In this document: positions 47,774-57,744 of the stretch, piece by piece | Layout: each line of letters begins with the position of its first letter | Position numbering within the stretch: position 1 is the stretch's first letter | Assembly (NCBI GenBank): GCA_008704415.1 | Contig: VXIS01000224.1 | Span: forward strand, 17,494-81,493 | Length of the DNA stretch: 64,000 nt | Source: Sphaerosporella brunnea | Taxonomy: Eukaryota; Ascomycota; Pezizomycetes; Pezizales; Pyronemataceae | Reading direction: 5' to 3' | Program-made: the position numbers and the translations under genes | The notes under the pieces: model-generated | What the model was told of the DNA's origin: nothing | What the model saw: the letters and a program-made list of their open reading frames with translations, nothing else | Databases searched by the model: none

Positions 47774-48910
47774 CTACCGAATCTCCTCGTACATCATGTA
47801 GGCAGCCCTCTCGTGAGGCGTGGGAGATCTATTGTGAATGCTTGCCAAGGATTCTTGGTTCGGCATCCGAACAAGCTTGAACCTCCAGTACTGGTGTCCA
47901 TCGCGCCTTGTTGCCAACTCATATTCCGCAACCTGATACAACCCATCATATCGGTAGCCAATGCTGGGAGCCCAGGAACTCGCGCCCTTCGCACGGATCA
48001 CTCGCACCGGCTGTCTTGACTGGTGACTCTTAACCAGCAGTTCACTGTGGGCAGTCATTCTTGCATCGTCGGAATGGCTGCCAGCGTACCAGAGCCAATC
48101 TCCCTGGTCCTCGTCTGCTTCGAAATATCCACTACTGCCAGACGAAATGACCGAGAAGGCTCCTTCGGACGCAGCACCATATATGCCGGCAATCGCCGCG
48201 CCGTGACCGCCGTCCCGCCGAACCGTGAGCTGCAATATCCACCATTTGCCGAGAGGGATATTATTATGTCCAAAGATGTTGGATGGTCTGGGGTTGATGG
48301 TGAGTGTCGGGTAGCGTCTGCCTCCATCACCCGTGGTCCTAACGATGCCGCGAACAAGCTCTTGATAGACCGCGTTGTTGAGATGGAACATGCAGTAACG
48401 GAGATCGCCAGTCTCGTAATCATGCCCGTAAATCGCAGGAAATCTCGATGGCGGCGGAGGAGCTTGGGGCGCCGGGGATGACGGAAGCGGGGCGGGCCGA
48501 GACGAGGCGGGTTCCGCAACGGGGGTCTGTAACAACTTCGGTTCCCGATTTCCAGCATCCCACCGCTGTATCAACTCATTTGCCAGCGCGACAATGTCGT
48601 CACCAAATCTCTTGCCTGCATCGCCAGAGAGTTCTCGCACCGCGTCGGCAACCCCCGAGGGCTCGAAATCTTTACTTGCATCGTTACCGAAGAATTGATA
48701 TGTTGACAACTTCAGCAGGTTTTGCACAAGCAGCTTACGTCGCGGTCCGTCCGCCTTCTTGTCGTCGGGTTCCGCTGGCAGCGATAGAACTTTTTCTATC
48801 ATCTGCTTGTAGGCGCTCAACCTCTTCGTGCTGGCATTCGCATTCTCCGGTATCGGAGCACGCGTATAAAGTGCGGCGTTGCGGTTGTAGGAGGGCGGCG
48901 ATGCGGGCAT
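47774..48910 (-). CDS. SRA-YDG domain protein with TFIIS-N-like helical domain
   Basis: A 378-residue protein from the ATG at 48910; the frame upstream has only a GTG. Residues about 32-120 are helical and end in ALANELIQRWD, which resembles the TFIIS N-terminal (LW) domain. A Pro-rich linker (about 130-158) leads to an SRA domain at about 209-352. Recognisable SRA landmarks include the GAFSVISSG strand, a YFEADEDQGDWLWYAGS motif like the EDD.D.G..F.YTGSGG of UHRF1-type proteins, LVKSH...PVRVIRA, and GYRYDGLYQVAEYE followed by WRFKLVRMP. SRA domains bind modified or hemimethylated cytosine, so a nuclear reader role is plausible. No RING, PHD or nuclease partner is present. Intronless. A truncated duplicate lies 2 kb upstream, in the same orientation. 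The SRA call is strong; the helical-domain call is tentative. Confidence 0.8.
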   Translation of the reverse strand: MPASPPSYNRNAALYTRAPIPENANASTKRLSAYKQMIEKVLSLPAEPDDKKADGPRRKLLVQNLLKLSTYQFFGNDASKDFEPSGVADAVRELSGDAGKRFGDDIVALANELIQRWDAGNREPKLLQTPVAEPASSRPAPLPSSPAPQAPPPPSRFPAIYGHDYETGDLRYCMFHLNNAVYQELVRGIVRTTGDGGRRYPTLTINPRPSNIFGHNNIPLGKWWILQLTVRRDGGHGAAIAGIYGAASEGAFSVISSGSSGYFEADEDQGDWLWYAGSHSDDARMTAHSELLVKSHQSRQPVRVIRAKGASSWAPSIGYRYDGLYQVAEYELATRRDGHQYWRFKLVRMPNQESLASIHNRSPTPHERAAYMMYEEIR

Positions 48911-50214
48911 GGCTGATAACGTCGGGCGAAGGTCCACGCGGGTCGATTTGTCTGGTTGCGGTCGGTGGGAATTTGGTGCCTTCGGTATCCCGATGGATCA
49001 ATTGCGGTTTCGTTTTCTCCTGGGTAGTGGGTACAAGGGAGGGAGGGTGGCGGGCTTGAATGCCGAAGCCGCTGCGGTGATGTGATGGCCGCCCCGCCCT
49101 AATTCAAATGCCAATACAAGACCGCCGTTACGCGGGCCGCCGAGACAGGGAACAGGGGTGAACGAATAAAATGTTGGTGTGTTTGCACTCTTGGTACTCA
49201 GTTACACAAACCAGAAGATCCAAACGCTCAAGAGTGATCTAAGCCAAGGGAAACCTGCGGGAAGGCCGGGGTATTTATGCTTTCTATCAGGTTCTAAGGC
49301 AGGCTCAAACAGGATGTCCTGGAGTTTTGTGGTGAGTCATATATGTACCCATTGGCTCATAAGGCGCTCCCTCCCCCACCATGCAAGCTCAAATCACCTG
49401 TCAATTGCCCTCCCTTCTCTGTTGAAATATTATCATCCAAGCAGCAAAATAAAGCAGGACACAGCCAGCTTCCTTTTGCGGTATAGCCAGCGTGGGGGGG
49501 GTTCTTCGATCGGCAGTTATTCGGCGTCATTGATCGCCATAACCGCGGAGCGGGCCGTGGCTTGGCTTTACGTCACCGGTATAGGGTGCGTCACCGTGAC
49601 TCACACGGACCGAGGATCTTGCCAGCAAACAAACCAACCGAGTACCAAGTCCCGAGTTGAACACAAGCTGGCGTATCGCTACGGCACTCTGGGCTACGGG
49701 GCTTTGCAGAAATAGTAATGGTAACTAAGATCCACGGGCTCAAGGCGTTAAACCAACTCTGACGTGTTTTTCTCCCTTGTATCTCTAATATATGGAGGTA
49801 GCGCAGACACGCCTTATTCAACGATCTCTAGACCATTCGAAATCATAGCCGTTTGCAAAAATTGCCATTCAACCCCCCCTACCGGGCAAACAAATCACGA
49901 CTATCGTTGGAGCCACGCTCAGTGTGCTGGTGACTAACTGGATCCTTCGAAGCCTCATCAACCATCATCACAAACACCAACATCAATAACAATGGAAGTT
50001 CACAAAACGGGGGAAGATCATCCATATCACTCCGGGGCTATTACCTGTCGAAGGCTACTTCTGTTAGCAACTCGCCGCAACCGATCGAACCAACAGTAGT
50101 CCACGCCTTCGAACCTTTCACCTACTCTTTGTCCTCGCCGTAACAATCGCATACACTCGACTCTATTCCGAGTACCGATATCTTAAAGCTCGCCCGCCGC
50201 CCGGCCGCCCGGCC
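48911..50214. other. Spacer between the SRA gene and its truncated copy
   Basis: No convincing gene. A GC-rich CCGCCCGGCCGCC run at about 50190-50214 marks the left limit of homology of the downstream duplicate. Confidence 0.5.
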
Positions 50215-51021
50215 GCCCCGCCGAACCGTGAGCTGCAATATCCGCCATTTGCCGAGAGGGATATTATTATGTCCAAAGATGTTGGATGGTCTGGAGTTGA
50301 TGGTGAGTGTCGGGTAGCGTCTCCCTCCATCACTCATGGTCCTGCCGATGCCGCTAACAAGCTCTTGATAGACCGCGTTGTCGAGATGGAACATGCAGTA
50401 ACGGAGATCGCCAGTCTCGTAATCATGTTCGTGAATCACAGGAAATCTCGGTGGCGACGGAGGAGCCTGGGGCGCCGGGGATGACGGAAGCGGGGCGGGT
50501 CGAGACGTGTCCGGATCCACAGCGGGGGTCTATAACAACGTCTGCTCCCGATTTCCAGAATCCCACCGCTGTATCAACTCATTTGCCAGCACGACAATAT
50601 CATCACGAAACCTCTTCTGAGTATCCCCAGCGAGTTCTCGAACTGTATCTACAGCCCCCGAGGGCCGAAAGTCTTCTCTTAGATCGTCACAAAAGAATTG
50701 ATAAGTTAACAGATTTTGTAGATTTTGCACTAGCTGCTTGTGCCGCGACCCGTTCACCCTCTTATCGCTGGATCCTGTCGGCAGCGATATCAATTTTTCT
50801 ATCATCCGCTTGTATCGACTCAATCTCCTAGTGCTGGTGATCGTATTCTCAGGTATCGGAGCGCGCGTATATAGTGCGGCGTTGGGGTTGTCGGAGGGCG
50901 GCGATGCGGGCATGGCTGATAACGTCGGGCAAAGGCCCACGCGGGTTGATTTGTCTGGTTGCGGCGTTTGTGTAAAGGGCGGCGTTGGGGTTGTCGGCGA
51001 TATCAGCTTTTTTGGTGTCAT
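50215..51021 (-). pseudogene. Truncated, nonsense-mutated copy of the SRA gene
   Basis: The sequence is clearly a paralogue of 47774-48910: the N-terminal helical domain, the linker and the start of the SRA region (DYETGDLRYCMFHL) all align. An in-frame TAG at 50530-50532 replaces the CAG at 48527-48529 of the intact copy. That is a C-to-T change in CpA context, as RIP makes. Homology then stops at about 50215, so the core of the SRA domain with its modified-base pocket is missing. Without that stop the frame would run into unrelated GC-rich sequence. It cannot make a working SRA protein; an N-terminal-only product of about 160 residues is possible. Confidence 0.85.
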
Positions 51022-51860
51022 CGACAACACGACCGAATGGGGCCCCTCAGTTGGCGGGCGCTGGCCGCTGACGAACTGCGCTCAAAACCTATGGCGCGAT
51101 AGCTGGCTACAATGAAGGTGATTCAGTGGTACGAGAATCCCTCAGCTATGGCTCCTGAGATAACGGGAAGCCTACCTACAGGCGTGGAGCGATTTCGAAC
51201 CCGACATCCGAAGGGTCTTCAAGACAACGAAGTTCAGCAGTTGTAAGCAACTGCACGGCTCTGGGCACGGCGGTTGAAGGCTGCAGAACCGGCCTTTCAC
51301 TCCTTCACAAGGCACGCTACGAGTTGAGAAGGGGGATGTGGCAACAAAGCTGTACAGACATCAGTGATTGCGGGGTACTAAATACCGGATGACATCTTGT
51401 CTCGCCGACGCATCAGGCGGGGAAAGTTCCGGTGCGCAGGCGCCAAAAGCGCCGCAAGTCATCATGATTGCTTTCGGAATGGCAAGGCTGTGGAGGAAGT
51501 GTGAGGATGATACACAGGCCAGAAGAACGAGAAGACGACGAAGAAGGAGCTGTCTGAGGCTGATAGGGGAGCCTCTTCACTTTTGTGCTAACCTGCAGGC
51601 ATTTTTTCTGGAGAAAGATGGCCCCGAGTACGACGAGATGTGGGACTCTGACCCAGCCCACTAATCGCAATGAACACATGAATCCTTTGCGGCAATGCTG
51701 ACCACTGACCAGCGGAACTGAGGTGAAACCAGCTGACCGGAAACCCAGAAATGCCCTTCCCGGGACGAGAAAAGGTTCACCGCATTGTACAACCACTAGC
51801 TGGCCGTTCCCAAGATGAAACTCGGCGTCGCCGCCAAAAAAAAATGAAACAAAAGAGGAA
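51022..51860. other. Intergenic, nothing coding recognised
   Basis: A plus-strand frame at 51368-51664 has an Arg-rich centre but no match I recognise. I do not call it. Confidence 0.45.
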
Positions 51861-51952
51861 GGCTCGAACCCGGATTTGAACCGGGGACCTCTCGCAATTT
51901 GAACTTAGAGAGTGACCCTAAGCGAGAATCATACCACTAGACCATCCGAGCC
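51861..51952 (-). tRNA. tRNA-Pro(AGG) with a 19-nt intron, copy 3
   Basis: Like the copies at 19584 and 22261 but with a better-paired acceptor stem: G1 pairs with C72, and only a G-U closes position 7. Anticodon AGG, intron after position 37. T-rich runs follow on the minus strand and can terminate Pol III. This is the most canonical of the three copies. Confidence 0.9.
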
Positions 51953-52210
51953 GATTGACAGTTGGTGAGACAATTGTGCTCTTTAGTCATGAGGTATGCG
52001 ATGAATGCTGCCGCTTCTTTTTAAGGGTGTACTAAGTAAATCTATTGACTCGACAACAGCGGCAGCAACACATTACACCCAATGGCAGCAGACAAACTTA
52101 TTCTGTATTCAAACATAAATCCTATTAAAGCATTAATAATAGTTTGACTTTTTGTGTAGACACATGGTAGTCAAATTGTAACTAGATATCAAATATTGAT
52201 GTAGTTCAAT

Positions 52211-53163
52211 CTATAAAAAGGTACTACGTAATAAAATTTCCACATACCGCAAAAACTTCTTGACGTCACTCAATATCTCTTCAGGGATTTTTGATTTGAC
52301 CATATTCCATAGAAGCGCAAATGTGCAACTACGGACATATTCAAATTCTCTCAATGCTGTAGACTCTGCTACAAGGGTATCTTTAATTATCTTTTTGCCA
52401 AGAAGATTTGTGCCCACAAAATCGATGGACAATTCCTTTTGATTTCAGTGTGTATCCGACAAGGCCAAACATGCTGGGGTCGTTAAGCTGAACGCTCTTC
52501 CGTATTTACACACCTGTTCCAACGATGTTGTTTGCCCATTCCAAGACTGCTGAGTCGGCACAGAAGTTGCGGATAACGATGAAAACAATTTCTCCAGTCT
52601 TGTTGTCTCGCACAATCACATCCTCGTCCACTTTCACAGCTTCTACTTGCTGGGGTCGTCCATGAGAAATAAACTCTGGCTTCTAGCATGGTTGGAGCGA
52701 GAACCGTACAGCTTTCTATTGGTGAAGTGCGTTTGCCACTCTGCAGACACCAAGAGAGACGCACCCGACAACCAGGCATCAGCAGGAGGAAACTGGCGGT
52801 TTGAAGATTAGGAAGAGTAACGGTCGGCATATCCGCCAACTCTTCATGGCGCTCGTGCGGCTTTCATTCAAGCTTGAGGGATCTGATCAAGTTGCTTCTA
52901 CGCAGTTTGTAACGGCCTTTATGTTTCTGACGTTCCTTTAGGGTGGCGACGCATTTGGGAAACTGCACTGCCCACTCTTGATGTCTCAAACAGAGAAGCA
53001 TCTGGGCGAAGATCTCCTTAGGTGCATTTGGTCCCTTAAATGAAGGGGCCTGCATGTACCAGCTCTCCAACATAGCTTCCAGGTCTTTGCGATAGCTAGG
53101 GTCGTACGAATTCGTGAAGTACCCAGGAAGTTTTCTTTAACTTTTCGAGCGCGTAGTAGACAT
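52211..53163 (-). pseudogene. Decayed gene of unknown family
   Basis: Three stretches on this strand look like former coding sequence but lie in different frames with stops between them. They are about 53073-52864 (segment with FAQMLLCLRHQEWAVQFPKC), about 52690-52450 (VDEDVIVRDNKTGEIVFIVIR, then a TAA, then NDPSMFGLVGYT) and 52432-52211 (CTFALLWNMVKSKIPEEIL). Residue composition is natural and hydrophobic spacing is regular, unlike the neighbouring random frames. I do not recognise the family. An intron-rich real gene cannot be fully excluded, but the stops do not sit at convincing splice sites. Confidence 0.45.
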
Positions 53164-53206
53164 GGTCCATTTACCACAGGTCAGCGATATCGATCAGCAG
53201 GAGTCA

Positions 53207-53266
53207 GCATCGGAGCAAGCATCGGAGCGGGCATCGGGGCTGGTATCGGAGAGAGCATCGGAGCAG
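53207..53266 (+). repeat. 12-bp minisatellite, five units
   Basis: Degenerate tandem units of the type GCATCGGAGCRR. Confidence 0.75.
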
Positions 53267-53413
53267 GCACCAAAAACCAGCTTAGAGGGCCGGTGCGGAG
53301 CCAGTATCCCACGGTATGGAAGCACAGGGGAATCTGCCACACTACGTGTAGACGTACTCCAAGCAATTTGTGAACACAAGTGCAATCCAGCCTGACAATA
53401 CTGCTGCAGCGTC

Positions 53414-53493
53414 GAGCTCCTCCAGCGCCGAGCTCCTCCAGCGCCGAGCTCCTCCAGTGCCGAGCTCCTCCAGTGCTGAGCACCTCCAGCGCC
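53414..53493 (+). repeat. 16-bp minisatellite, five units
   Basis: Units of GAGCTCCTCCAGCGCC with few substitutions. A 16-mer does not keep frame, so it is unlikely to be a protein repeat. Confidence 0.8.
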
Positions 53494-53576
53494 GAGCGCC
53501 AGCATCAATACCGGGAGCAAGGATGATACATACCAGTGTGCGGCTTGTCTAGCCTTGTGGGTAGCCCTAGGATCCA

Positions 53577-53652
53577 TGGTTGGGAGTGGTGGTGATGGTA
53601 TTGATGGTAGTGGTGGTGGTATCAATGGTGGTGGTGGTGGTGGTGGTGTCGG
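53577..53652 (+). repeat. GGT/GAT-rich microsatellite
   Basis: Imperfect GGT repeat with GAT interruptions, ending in an uninterrupted GGT run. Confidence 0.75.
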
Positions 53653-53998
53653 TAATGGGAGTTTGCAATATTTGGAGGAGGGAGACAGCAAAGAGCGAGA
53701 AGTGAGAGAGTGAGGCGTTGGGGACTGGAAGGTTCCAGCCACTCAACCCACACTCCTTCCGTGTTTGCATGCAATCCTACACCCAGCGAGACGCTCACTC
53801 ACTACATATCACTCCATCCCACATTGACCGCCACCCCCCCTGTTCAAGCTCTGGCGACATCTTGGCACCAGTAGATGGGATAAGCGGCTGGCAAGCCCTT
53901 TTTTATAATATTGTATATGTCTTTTTGCCCATTAACTAACCCCTTCCTCATACTTCTCAATGCTCTTTATTACTAGCTGCAAAAGGAAATCAACAGTA

Positions 53999-54319
53999 CC
54001 GTATTCTTCCGGCACGATGAGAATTGCCGGCGCCGAAGTCAATCTTTTCTAAGTAGCAGATGTACTATGTGACGGCGTCAACACTATCTAAGGAGGCGAC
54101 AATGGCTGGGCGCGGTATGGTTGAGGACACCTATGTGCTCAAATCTAATTCTCACGGCCGCCTTGTGTCTCCGTCGTACTGCGACGTCTCCAGTGCCCGC
54201 CCCTCTTGGCCATCAATCAAGATTCGCCGGCGGTGTCATGTTTCCATACATAGTACGTTTGCTACTTAGAAAAGATTGACTTCGGCGCCGGCAATTCTCA
54301 TCGTGCCGGAAGAATACGG
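53999..54319 (+). mobile_element. 321-bp MITE with 60-bp perfect TIRs and TA duplication
   Basis: 53999-54058 and 54260-54319 are perfect inverted copies starting CCGTATTCTTCCGG; the similarity continues about 12 bp further inward (GTACTATGT). TA flanks both ends (53997-53998 and 54320-54321). There is no coding capacity. TA flanks and long TIRs fit a non-autonomous Tc1/mariner-pogo relative. The perfect arms suggest it is fairly young. Confidence 0.85.
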
Positions 54320-54918
54320 TATCCTCTAGACTGTAGCTGGCGATTTTAAGCCAAAAGATTTATGCAGTAGCTAGAAAATATAAAATTGTGAAAAGAAAGG
54401 TTAAAACCAACCTTGATGTAAACGCTGCCAAATGCCCCGCCGGGGATAACCACGCACGGCCTAGCAAAATGAACAGCCAGCCACCAACTTCTAGATCCCG
54501 ATCATGAGCTCTATTCTACTCTGCATACCGACTATCGGTGCGGGTTCCATATTTCAGAGCCTAAGTAGCTAACTAAGCCTGCACAAAATAGCTAGCCTTC
54601 CAACTTCAAAAAGACTTATGGGCGGATATAAACCACTAGCACCACGAGGAATATCCTCTCTCTCTAGATCGAGTGTTTGCGCACAATCGTCAAAGGACAG
54701 CCTAACAAGAGCCTGATCGATGACCTTGGACGCGGTTCGCCGTTCCTACTCCAACAACAAAAAGACTTCCACCGCAAATTTACTCATGAAGATTCTCAGA
54801 TTATTTGGATTTTCGAAACCAAGATGACGCCTACTGTTGAGGTACTTAGAAATCTACCTCGGCGAGCTCTTAGGGATCGCTTACAGTTGTGTTAGATGAG
54901 TGACGGCACGCCGCACAG

Positions 54919-55075
54919 TGTTGCGATGGTGTCTGTGAACCCTTACGTCGCGTAAAGAGCGATAGGGGTCACGGAAAGCGTAAGAAGCTGTGAAGGTGAA
55001 GAAGTGTATTGTAAAGATGATGAGCCAACTCTCTGTCTCCGAGCAACTTTATCTAACACCCCCTGTCCACATGTA
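54919..55075 (-). repeat. 3' LTR of the gypsy element, distal part
   Basis: This part runs from the TA shared with the inserted pogo element to a probable LTR end ...CGCAACA at 54919, which mirrors the TGT start. The end is inferred from the TG...CA rule because the partner LTR is not visible. Confidence 0.6.
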
Positions 55076-55372
55076 GAGCATGTGACATGACCTTCGGACA
55101 CTGCACACTTTCGGACGCCTTGCATTAGTGCATGCAGCCGAGGCGACGACGACGATATCTCAAGATATCTCGACAACCAGAAGTCCAATTGATACCAAAC
55201 TTGAAACAGAGCATCCTGAGATAGTAGAGAACAAAAGAGAATCGTCAAAAATTAAGAAACCCTATAGCGAGCCCAGCGCCGAGCCCAGCTCCATAAGTAA
55301 CCCGCTCCCAACTACCCTACCCACTGCCGAGCCTTTCGGGTCCTCAAAGGCCTACTACTGCCAGCCAGACTT
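55076..55372 (+). repeat. Left TIR of the pogo-like element
   Basis: Inverted partner of about 57392-57701. Its inner part is an antisense copy of the last coding exon of the transposase. Confidence 0.85.
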
Positions 55373-55560
55373 GTCTGCCGGTCCTTTTCTTCGTCCCTAG
55401 TGGGCTCAGGTTCAGCAGGTTGAGCAGGAAGCGCTGTAGTGGCATAATTCTGCAAAGTATACAGACGTGCTTTGTGTAACCTGTGAGGCAGCCCGCTTTT
55501 ATACCCTTCCTACCCCTCTTCACTGCGTCTCCCGCATCCGCACCTCAAACACTGTCAACC

Positions 55561-57448
55561 ATGGGTCGAGTAAAGTCACGCAGTTCTGTCGCTAACGAAA
55601 AAGAAGAGAGGATACGTCGAGCCTTAGATGAAAGAGCTGCTGAGGGCACTGGTCTCCGTGAGCTGGCCCTTAAATATGGAGTCCCCCGTTCAACCTTAAG
55701 TGATCGACTCCGCGGCGGTCAAAGCATGCGTCAGGCTAAGGCTGAAAAGCAGAGCTTGAACCCTTACCAAGAAAAGGCACTGGTGAAGTGGGTAGCGCAG
55801 ATGGAATCTACTGGTTTTCCACCAAGACTGGACCTTTTCAAGGCGGTGGCTGCACACTTAGCAAAACAGCGAGCAGAAGACGAGGGAGATCCCAAGTTGG
55901 CTATACTAGGCCCTACCTGGCTGCGAGGATTTCTCAACCGTCATTCCGAGATTGCGGCGAAGTATGCGGTAACACTGGACATTCCACGGGCGATCGCTGG
56001 TCAACCGGGACCCATACGGCGCTACTTCGAGCTCCTCAGCAAACTCTTTGCTAAATATCGCTTCAAGAAAGAGAATATCTACAATATGGATGAGAAGGGA
56101 TTTATGCTCGGCATGGGCAACAGAGTGAAAGTGATTTCGCACCGCAGGACGAAGCCGCCAAAGGAAACGCAGGACGGATCCCGCGAATGGATCACCGTTG
56201 TTGAAACGTGCGCCGCTGATAATACGATGCTTCCTCCGATGGTTATCTACCAAGGTCAAGCAATCTATCGAGGCTGGTACGATGTCGACGTGAAAATGGA
56301 CCCTCAAACGGTCTTTGCGCGCAGCGACAAAGGGTTCACAACTGATGAGCTTGCCCTGGACTGGCTGCGGGACTACTTTGACCCCTGGACGAGAACCCGC
56401 GCTAACGGCGAACCCCGTCTCCTCCTCCTTGACGGCCACCGCTCGCACTACAGCCTTGACTTTGTACGTTACGCTCGCTACAATAACATCCTTCTGGTTT
56501 CTTATCCTAGTCATTCGACACATTTGTTGCAGCCGCTGGACCTGGTCTTGTTTTCCCCGTTGCAGAAAGCATATAGCACCGCTGTTGCTGACTACACCCG
56601 TACAAGTCGTCGTGGAGTCACTAAGAAAGACTTTTGGACATTCTACTCTTTGGCAATGCAGAAGGCATACACAACGGAAAATATCAAGTCTGCATGGCGA
56701 AAGTCTGGAGTTTTTCCCTTCAACCCCGACGCTGTCCTGCAACCCCTAACCCTTCGCCAAGTCTCCACCAAATCCACCACCCCAAGCATGTTTCTACTCG
56801 ACAAAACACCTGTCAGTCGTCCACAGTTACGCCAGCATATGGCTTATGCCAAAGCTGTGGTCACAGACAAGCTAGGGGACACTAAGGAGGCTGCTTTAGT
56901 GCACAGAGTTTTGGATGTGCTTGGCAATCAGCGCGATGAGTTCAAGGCATCTAAAGACATTTCTATTTTTGAAAAAGAAGAGATTAGAGCGCGCTATGCT
57001 GGTAAGCAGAAAGGGAAAGGGAAAGGGGGTCGCCAAAAGCTCTCAGAGGCGCGGTGTACGGACTGGGCAGAGCTGGAGGCTAGGGAGCTGGAGGCTAGGG
57101 AGCAGGATAGGCTTGCTGAGGAAAAGGAAGCCGAAAAGGCCAAGAAAGCGAAACAGAGGGCGGAGAAGAAGGCAGAGAAGGTAGAGAAGGCAGAAAAGGC
57201 GAAGGCAGAAAAGGCGAAGGCAGAAAAGGCAAAAAAGCCTACTGTGACCCGCCGAAAGGTATGTTTCTCACTCCCGCCTTTTTGACTGGGAGCTTACTAA
57301 TTTTCCTATACAGAAACAAAGCGCTACCTCGCTTCCTGCTCAACCTGAGCCCACTGGAGACAAAGGCAATAACCAGCAGACGCCTCTGGCTGGCAGTAGT
57401 AGGCCTTTGAGGACCCGAAAGCCTAGTAGGAGGCTCGGCAGTGGGTAG
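55561..57448 (+). CDS. Pogo/Fot1-like DDE transposase
   Basis: A predicted 610-residue cut-and-paste transposase from exons 55561-57258 and 57314-57448. The 55-nt intron has GTATGT, a TTACTAAT branch site and TACAG, phase 0. The start MGRVKSR is the first ATG with good context; an in-frame ATG at 55483 is less likely. Residues about 10-57 form a Psq-type helix-turn-helix (LALKYGVPRSTLSDRL), followed by a CENP-B/Tc5-type DNA-binding domain to about 140. The DDE domain has its acids near residues 176 (YNMDEKGF), 291 (LLLDGHRSH) and 327 (QPLDLVLFSPLQ), a spacing of about 35 between the last two. The tail is Lys/Glu/Ala-rich and coiled. Its last codons lie inside the right TIR. No lesion is seen, so the enzyme may be active. 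Confidence 0.93.
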
Positions 57449-57701
57449 GGTAGTTGCGAGCGGGTTGCTTATGGAGCTGGGCTCGGCGCTGGGCTCGGCG
57501 CTGGGCTCGCTATAGGGTTTCTTAATTTTTGACGATTCTCTTTTGTTCTCTACTATCTCAGGATGCTCTGTTTCAAGTTTGGTATCAATTGGACTTCTGG
57601 TTGTCGAGATATCTTGAGATATCGTCGTCGTCGCCTCGGCTGCATGCACTAATGCAAGGCGTCCGAAAGTGTGCAGTGTCCGAAGGTCATGTCACATGCT
57701 C
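57392..57701 (-). repeat. Right TIR of the pogo-like element
   Basis: Overlaps the end of transposase exon 2 (57314-57448) and runs to the outer end GGTCATGTCACATGCTC. Confidence 0.85.
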
Positions 57702-57703
57702 TA

Positions 57704-57735
57704 AACCCTAACCTGCTTAGTCACCGATTGTGACA
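57704..57735 (-). repeat. 3' LTR of the gypsy element, proximal part
   Basis: Starts TGTCACAATCGG on the minus strand directly after the polypurine tract, and breaks off at the TA where the pogo-like element is inserted. The rest of the LTR resumes at 55075. Confidence 0.75.
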
Positions 57736-57744
57736 TCTCCCCCC
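57736..57744 (-). promoter_or_regulatory. Polypurine tract
   Basis: GGGGGGAGA on the minus strand, immediately before the TGTCAC start of the 3' LTR. This is the expected primer for plus-strand DNA synthesis in LTR retrotransposons. Confidence 0.75.

Larger units (their letters stand above)
55076..57701 (+). mobile_element. Intact pogo/Fot1-like DNA transposon nested in the LTR
   Basis: A 2626-bp element flanked by TA (55074-55075 and 57702-57703). Its ends are long inverted repeats of roughly 300 bp starting GAGCATGTGACATGACC; they differ by small indels, including one copy fewer of an AGCGCCGAGCCC-type repeat and an 11-bp deletion on the left. The only gene is a transposase with an open frame. 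It sits inside the 3' LTR of a Ty3/gypsy element, so it inserted later. Long TIRs are unusual, since Fot1-type elements typically have TIRs of some tens of bp. Confidence 0.92.

Noticed and set aside
53194..53742. Minus-strand frame of 182 residues
   Set aside because: Built from minisatellites and GGT repeats; the 16-bp unit does not preserve a protein repeat.
55128..55400. Frame of 90 residues in the left TIR, mirrored at 57239-57649
   Set aside because: It exists only because the TIRs are duplicated. I mention it as an oddity but do not call it a gene.
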